Below are positions 60,871 to 64,000 of a stretch of 64,000 bases of DNA, in pieces (positions within the stretch are counted from its first letter, which is position 1; every line of letters begins with the position of its first letter). The notes below the pieces were generated by a model. That model made no database searches, was not told the origin of the DNA, and was given only the letters and a program-made list of their open reading frames with translations. The translations under genes were made by a program, and so were the position numbers. The stretch is from DATARH01 sp035648415 (lineage in GTDB: Bacteria; Pseudomonadota; Alphaproteobacteria; ATCC43930; CGMCC-115725), in assembly GCA_035648415.1 (NCBI GenBank), contig DASRLO010000041.1:52503-116502 (forward strand). The letters run 5' to 3'.

Positions 60871-60917
60871 GCGAGGCAATTGAGCGTCCCACCGCGACGA
60901 CAGACTCATTGCCTCGC
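60871..60917. repeat. hairpin-forming repeat in the spacer after the dehydrogenase
   Basis: GCGAGGCAAT (60871-60880) and ATTGCCTCGC (60908-60917) are exact reverse complements. Flanking bases (60785-60830 and 60960-61005) contain CGCGAAGGACGCAAAGG-type runs and their complements, so the 250-base spacer is a composite inverted repeat. No protein gene was found in 60772-61024. Confidence 0.6.
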
Positions 60918-61024
60918 TACCTCAGTGTGAATGTCTAGGCGGCGCCTCGCGCCTAAAATCCCTTCGCGTACTTCACGCATCCGTTGCGACCTTTGCGGTA
61001 ATAATCGCCTTTTGGGGGGAACCG

Positions 61025-61435
61025 GTGATCGGCCACAACCCGCGCACAGTCGAGGAGGCGCGCGCCTTCGTCGCCCGTGTCGAATCCCTGTTCATGCCGT
61101 GGAACATCGAGGCGCTGCTCGCCGGCTTTACCGACGACTGCGTCGTCAAATTCGGCGATCTCCCCGAATTTCGCGGCAAGGTGGCGCTGGAGAAATTGTT
61201 CCGCAGCCGCATGGGACGTCAGAAGGACTATCGCCTCTCCAAGGAATTCCGCGCCTTGATGGGTGACAAGATTGCCAATTACTGGGAAGGCACCTGGGCA
61301 GACCGCGTCACCGGCGCCAAGATGACCGGCCGCGGGGTTGAGGTCTGGACCATGCGCGACGGCAAGATCGCGGTTTGGGAAGCGGCGTTCAATGTCAACG
61401 AAGCGGGCAGGCCGAGCGCGATGGGGCTGGTCTGA
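61025..61435 (+). CDS. NTF2-like (SnoaL/DUF1348-type) protein
   Basis: A 136-residue cone-shaped NTF2-fold protein. Seen: FMPWNIEALLAGFTDDCVV at the start, FRGKVALEKLFRSRMGRQKD, YRLSKEFRALMGDKIAN and YWEGTWADRVTGAK, then GRGVEVWTMRDGKIAVWEAA, the pattern of DUF1348/SnoaL-like proteins. They may be isomerases, dehydratases or ligand binders. The GTG start is preceded by GGGGGG. It lies before the exported amidohydrolase, in the same direction. Confidence 0.85.
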   Translation: MIGHNPRTVEEARAFVARVESLFMPWNIEALLAGFTDDCVVKFGDLPEFRGKVALEKLFRSRMGRQKDYRLSKEFRALMGDKIANYWEGTWADRVTGAKMTGRGVEVWTMRDGKIAVWEAAFNVNEAGRPSAMGLV

Positions 61436-61480
61436 AGCAACGGTGTCATCCCGGCAGGAAGGCGAGCGGAAAGGGGGCAT

Positions 61481-62545
61481 ATGAAGGGGCATCGGCACGA
61501 TTGCGCGGCGCATGGCTGCGTGCCATCTCGCCGGATGGTGCTGGCGGGTCTCGCCGGCGCCGTTGTTCTGCCGGTCGGCAAGGCGCGCGCCGACGACGAA
61601 TTCGACCCAGCGCCGCGGCGGGTCGACGTCCACCATCACTTTTTCCCGCAAGCCTATCTCGACCGCATGGCCGAAGTGGTCGGCAACAAGCCGAGCCCGC
61701 TGATGACCGGCTGGAGCGCCGCCGGGGTGCTCGAGCACATGGACAAGACCGGGGTCGCCACCGCGATCCTGTCGATGTCGCCCTGGGGGCCGCATTTCAA
61801 GGACGCCGCCGAGGCGCGCCGGCTCGCGCGGCTATGCAACGACTACGCGGCGCAGACCGGCCGCGACCACCCCGGCCGGTTCGGCCTGTTCGCGGCGATG
61901 CCGCTACCCGATGTCGACGCCGCGCTGACGGAAATCGCCTATGCGCTCGACACGCTCAAGGCCGACGGCGTCGGGCTGATGACCAATTACGGCGACAAAT
62001 GGCCCGGCGACGCCGCGTTCGCGCCGGTCTGGGAGGAGCTCAACCGCCGCAAGGCAGTCGCCTATTTCCACCCGAACACGCCGAATTGCTGCGGCAGCCT
62101 GGTGCCGGGCGCGCAACCGTCGATGCTCGAATGGCCCTACGACACCGGCCGCGCTGTAGTGAGCCTGCTGCTCGGCGGCGCGCTGGCGAAATACCCCGAC
62201 ATCAAGTGGATTTTCTCCCATGCCGGCGGGCCGGTGCCGGCGCTGGCCGGGCGCATCGTCAACATGACGCGCAATCGCCCGGATCTAGCGACGATCGCGC
62301 CGGACGGCGTGATGCACGAGCTGACCCGGCTGCACTACGACACCGCCAATGCCAGCTTTGCGCCGACGATGGCGGCGTTGCTCAAATTCGTCCCGGCGGC
62401 GCAGGTCGTGTTCGGCAGCGACTATCCGTATTACTCGCTCGAGGAGAATGTCGGGCTCCTCGCTCAGGTGCCGCTGACCCAGGCCGAGCGCCAGGCGATC
62501 GACCGCGGCAACGCCGCCCGGCTGATGCCGCGGTTCGCCGGGTGA
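61481..62545 (+). CDS. exported amidohydrolase (amidohydrolase 2 / ACMSD-like) with probable Tat signal
   Basis: A 354-residue TIM-barrel metal hydrolase or decarboxylase. A twin-Arg-like signal SRRMVLAGLAGAVVLPVGKA (about 16-35) precedes RVDVHHHFFPQAYLDRM with the HxH metal site (about 51-53), FHPNTPNCC (His), IFSHAGGPVPALAGR (His about 248) and FGSDYPYYSLEENV (Asp). This is the ACMSD/4-oxalomesaconate-like group. The probable Tat leader means folded export, unusual for this family, which is mostly cytoplasmic. GGGGG precedes the ATG. vapB follows 55 bases later. Confidence 0.88.
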   Translation: MKGHRHDCAAHGCVPSRRMVLAGLAGAVVLPVGKARADDEFDPAPRRVDVHHHFFPQAYLDRMAEVVGNKPSPLMTGWSAAGVLEHMDKTGVATAILSMSPWGPHFKDAAEARRLARLCNDYAAQTGRDHPGRFGLFAAMPLPDVDAALTEIAYALDTLKADGVGLMTNYGDKWPGDAAFAPVWEELNRRKAVAYFHPNTPNCCGSLVPGAQPSMLEWPYDTGRAVVSLLLGGALAKYPDIKWIFSHAGGPVPALAGRIVNMTRNRPDLATIAPDGVMHELTRLHYDTANASFAPTMAALLKFVPAAQVVFGSDYPYYSLEENVGLLAQVPLTQAERQAIDRGNAARLMPRFAG

Positions 62546-62570
62546 GGCATTGAAAACAGCATCAAGTGAT

Positions 62571-62585
62571 GGCAATTATAATGCC
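62571..62585. promoter_or_regulatory. vapBC promoter -10 within a near-palindromic operator
   Basis: A perfect TATAAT (62577-62582) lies inside GGCAATTATAATGCC, which is symmetrical except at two pairs. It is 16 bases before the vapB start, as expected for autoregulation by VapBC. A good -35 box could not be placed at normal spacing. Confidence 0.5.
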
Positions 62586-62600
62586 TGACTGGAGCCTAAC

Positions 62601-62798
62601 GTGCGCACGACAATTGCCCTTGATGATGAATTGCTCGCCAAAGCCCGCGCATATACGGGGCTCAAGGAAACCGCCGCTGTTGTCCGTGCGGCGTTGAAAG
62701 CCTTGGTGGAGCGCGAAGCTGCACGGCGATTGGCGCGACTGGGTGGCACCGAACCGGATTTGGTGGTTCCGCCGCGACGGCGCTCAGAGCCGGAATGA
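62601..62798 (+). CDS. vapB: VapB-type antitoxin
   Basis: A 65-residue antitoxin with a short ribbon-helix-helix: MRTTIALDDELLAKARAYTG then LKETAAVVRAALKALVERE, and a basic C-terminal tail that would wrap around the toxin. It is followed by vapC with an ATGA overlap. The GTG start has GGAG seven bases upstream. It should neutralise VapC and repress the operon. The pair is less GC-rich than its surroundings, fitting acquisition. Confidence 0.9.
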   Translation: MRTTIALDDELLAKARAYTGLKETAAVVRAALKALVEREAARRLARLGGTEPDLVVPPRRRSEPE

Positions 62799-63163
62799 TC
62801 CTCGTCGATACCTCGATATGGGTCGATCACCTGCAAGCCGGAGATGAGGAACTTGCCTTTCTGCTCCAAGGCGAAGAGGTACTGGCGCATCCATTTGTGA
62901 TCGGTGAAATCGCGTTGGGCCACCTACGCCACCGGGAAATCGATCTGGCCACTCTACACGACCTGCCTGCGGCGCCCGTAGCGATGGATCACGAGGTGTT
63001 GGACTTGATCGACCGCAACCGGTTGTTTGGTGTCGGCATCGGCTACGTTGATGCTCACCTGCTCGCAGCCGTGCAGTTGACCGGCGCTTTGCTGTGGACC
63101 CGCGACCGGCGGCTCGCGGAGGTCGCTAGAAGACTGGGCATTGCGACAAGGCTGCCGAACTGA
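62795..63163 (+). CDS. vapC: VapC toxin, PIN-domain ribonuclease
   Basis: A 122-residue PIN-domain RNase toxin, a Mg2+-dependent cutter of tRNA or rRNA. The acidic active site is intact: MILVDTSIWVDHL (Asp 5), HPFVIGEIALGH (Glu about 38), GVGIGYVDAHLLAA (Asp about 87) and LLWTRDRRLAEVA (Asp about 104). The start overlaps vapB as ATGA. Its last 38 bases overlap the 3' end of the MaoC-like gene on the other strand. Confidence 0.93.
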   Translation: MILVDTSIWVDHLQAGDEELAFLLQGEEVLAHPFVIGEIALGHLRHREIDLATLHDLPAAPVAMDHEVLDLIDRNRLFGVGIGYVDAHLLAAVQLTGALLWTRDRRLAEVARRLGIATRLPN

Positions 63164-63626
63164 CCTCACGTTCCCGGCATTTCACCATCCGCAGCGGCGT
63201 GTAGACGAGCGCGGTCGTGCCGTCCTGCTTGACGATCTTGACCCGGGTGCGGACCAACCCGCGGCCGGGGCGGCTCTTCGACAGGCGCGCCTCGATCACC
63301 TCGCATTCGGCGTGGATCGTGTCGCCGGCGACGACCGGGCTTTCGATGTTGAGTTCCATGTGCAGGAAGGCGAAGCCGGTGTGCTGCATCGTCGATTGCG
63401 TGAGCAGCCCCTCGGCGAAGGCGTAGACCAGCGCGCCCGGCGCGGGGCGGCCCTTGATGTCGCTCTCATTCGCGAGGAATTCGAGGTTGGTGAACAGCAC
63501 CTCGACCATTCCGGTGCAGTTCACGAAAGCGGTGATGTCGGCCTCGGTCACGGTGCGGCCGATGGTCTGGAATGTCCGTCCGACCGGCAGATCCTCGAAG
63601 AAAAGCCCGAGCCCGACCGTTTCCAT
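63126..63626 (-). CDS. MaoC-like dehydratase/acyl-CoA hydratase domain protein
   Basis: A 166-residue hot-dog-fold protein. Seen: LFFEDLPVGRTFQTIGRTVT and EADITAFVNCTGM, then GALVYAFAEGLLTQSTM, ELNIESPVVAGDTIHAECEV and GLVRTRVKIVKQDG, the MaoC/(R)-hydratase pattern. The catalytic Asp/His motif (AxxNxxHxxxxxxA) is only partly kept, so activity is uncertain. The start ATG 63626 follows GGGAGGG. It sits between vapC (convergent) and tRNA-Ser. Confidence 0.85.
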   Translation of the reverse strand: METVGLGLFFEDLPVGRTFQTIGRTVTEADITAFVNCTGMVEVLFTNLEFLANESDIKGRPAPGALVYAFAEGLLTQSTMQHTGFAFLHMELNIESPVVAGDTIHAECEVIEARLSKSRPGRGLVRTRVKIVKQDGTTALVYTPLRMVKCREREVSSAALSQCPVF

Positions 63627-63860
63627 CCCGCCCTCCCGCGCTGCGCTTTCCGGACGATACCGCCGGTGCGACCGGCCCGCCATCATCGCCGCGCTCGATT
63701 GATTCGCGGGGAAGACCGGCGCCGCGGGTCGCGCTCTTCCGTGCCGTCATGGCGACCGGACGGCGGCGGCGCGGGCAAGTGTCCCGGTGTTGAAGCCGAA
63801 CGCGGCGATGTTCGAGGCGGCGCGCTCGCCGCGAGCCAGCGGCTCGGCATGCTGGCGGCC

Positions 63861-63888
63861 TTGATGGCCTCGGCTGGCTCGTGATAAG
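63861..63888 (+). promoter_or_regulatory. candidate promoter for tRNA-Ser
   Basis: TTGATG (63861-63866), a 16-base spacer and GATAAG (63883-63888) end about 20 bases before the tRNA. The match is moderate; no other promoter was seen nearby. Confidence 0.4.
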
Positions 63889-63907
63889 TCCTTGCCCCCG
63901 CTCAGAC

Positions 63908-63999
<92 letters not shown>

Positions 64000-64000
64000 G

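Overview
The window is GC-rich (about two thirds G+C by eye) bacterial chromosome, densely coding, with many ATGA/GTGA stop-start overlaps. Gene content points to an alphaproteobacterium, probably a soil or water lineage near Rhodospirillales/Hyphomicrobiales: kdsD-lptC-lptA-lptB-rpoN in a row, the alphaproteobacterial psd-pssA pair, DUF1285 next to a CoA-type NUDIX enzyme and cca, a DUF1127 protein, homospermidine synthase, and dispersed inverted repeats with a CCCGCGAAAGCGGG-like core. No phage, plasmid, insertion sequence or CRISPR array is visible.

Layout. 1-2.1 kb (minus): cca (cut by the window edge), a DUF6111-like membrane protein, a CoA NUDIX hydrolase and DUF1285, translationally coupled. 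2.1-8.9 kb (plus): a MoxR AAA+ ATPase, a DUF58 protein and two large membrane proteins (BatA/DUF4159 and a glutamine-amidotransferase-like protein), a Bat-like envelope system. 9.0-10.7 kb: psd and pssA for phosphatidylethanolamine synthesis. 10.7-13.1 kb: cupin, a small possible toxin/immunity pair of lower GC, a methyltransferase and a TPR protein. 13.2-19 kb: aminopeptidase P with an N-terminal extension, DUF1127, and uvrD-prmA. 19.3-21.5 kb: ArsB/NhaD-type permease and hemC. 22-25 kb: CaiB/BaiF CoA-transferase, cupin, enolase-superfamily enzyme. 25.1-31.8 kb: tRNA-Leu(CAG) with a good promoter, a small lipoprotein, an RNase D-like exonuclease, then the kdsD-lptCAB-rpoN cell-envelope operon.

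32-35.8 kb: an orphan branched-chain-type ABC binding protein coupled to an isoaspartyl peptidase, and an MFS exporter. 35.7-39.3 kb: a signalling cluster (two receiver-only proteins, a NarL-type regulator, a soluble hybrid histidine kinase), then dodecin. 39.4-48.5 kb: metabolic genes (alpha/beta hydrolase, a luciferase-like remnant, fumarylacetoacetase-like hydrolase, ACS-type MFS, 2OG-Fe dioxygenase, amidase with a small AtzG-like partner, LVIVD protein, frameshifted aldo/keto reductase). 48.6-51.6 kb: small envelope proteins and a membrane-anchored Sel1 protein. 51.6-55.4 kb: homospermidine synthase divergent from a DsbD/ScsB-like reductase. 55.4-62.5 kb: SDR, HAD dehalogenase-type enzyme, an unrecognised 491-residue protein in an operon with an FMN alpha-hydroxyacid dehydrogenase, D-2-hydroxyacid dehydrogenase, NTF2-like protein and an exported amidohydrolase. 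62.5-64 kb: VapBC, a MaoC-like protein and tRNA-Ser(CGA).

The most interesting items are the putative toxin/immunity pair at 11.1-11.6 kb, the unrecognised protein with its FMN-enzyme partner and a strong terminator at 57.0-59.6 kb, the helix-turn-helix-like insertion in the LVIVD protein, the decayed genes at 40.4 and 47.5 kb, a possible tRNA-Leu attachment-site duplication, and the absence of hpf-ptsN after rpoN. I see no large undescribed system that the sequence alone proves.
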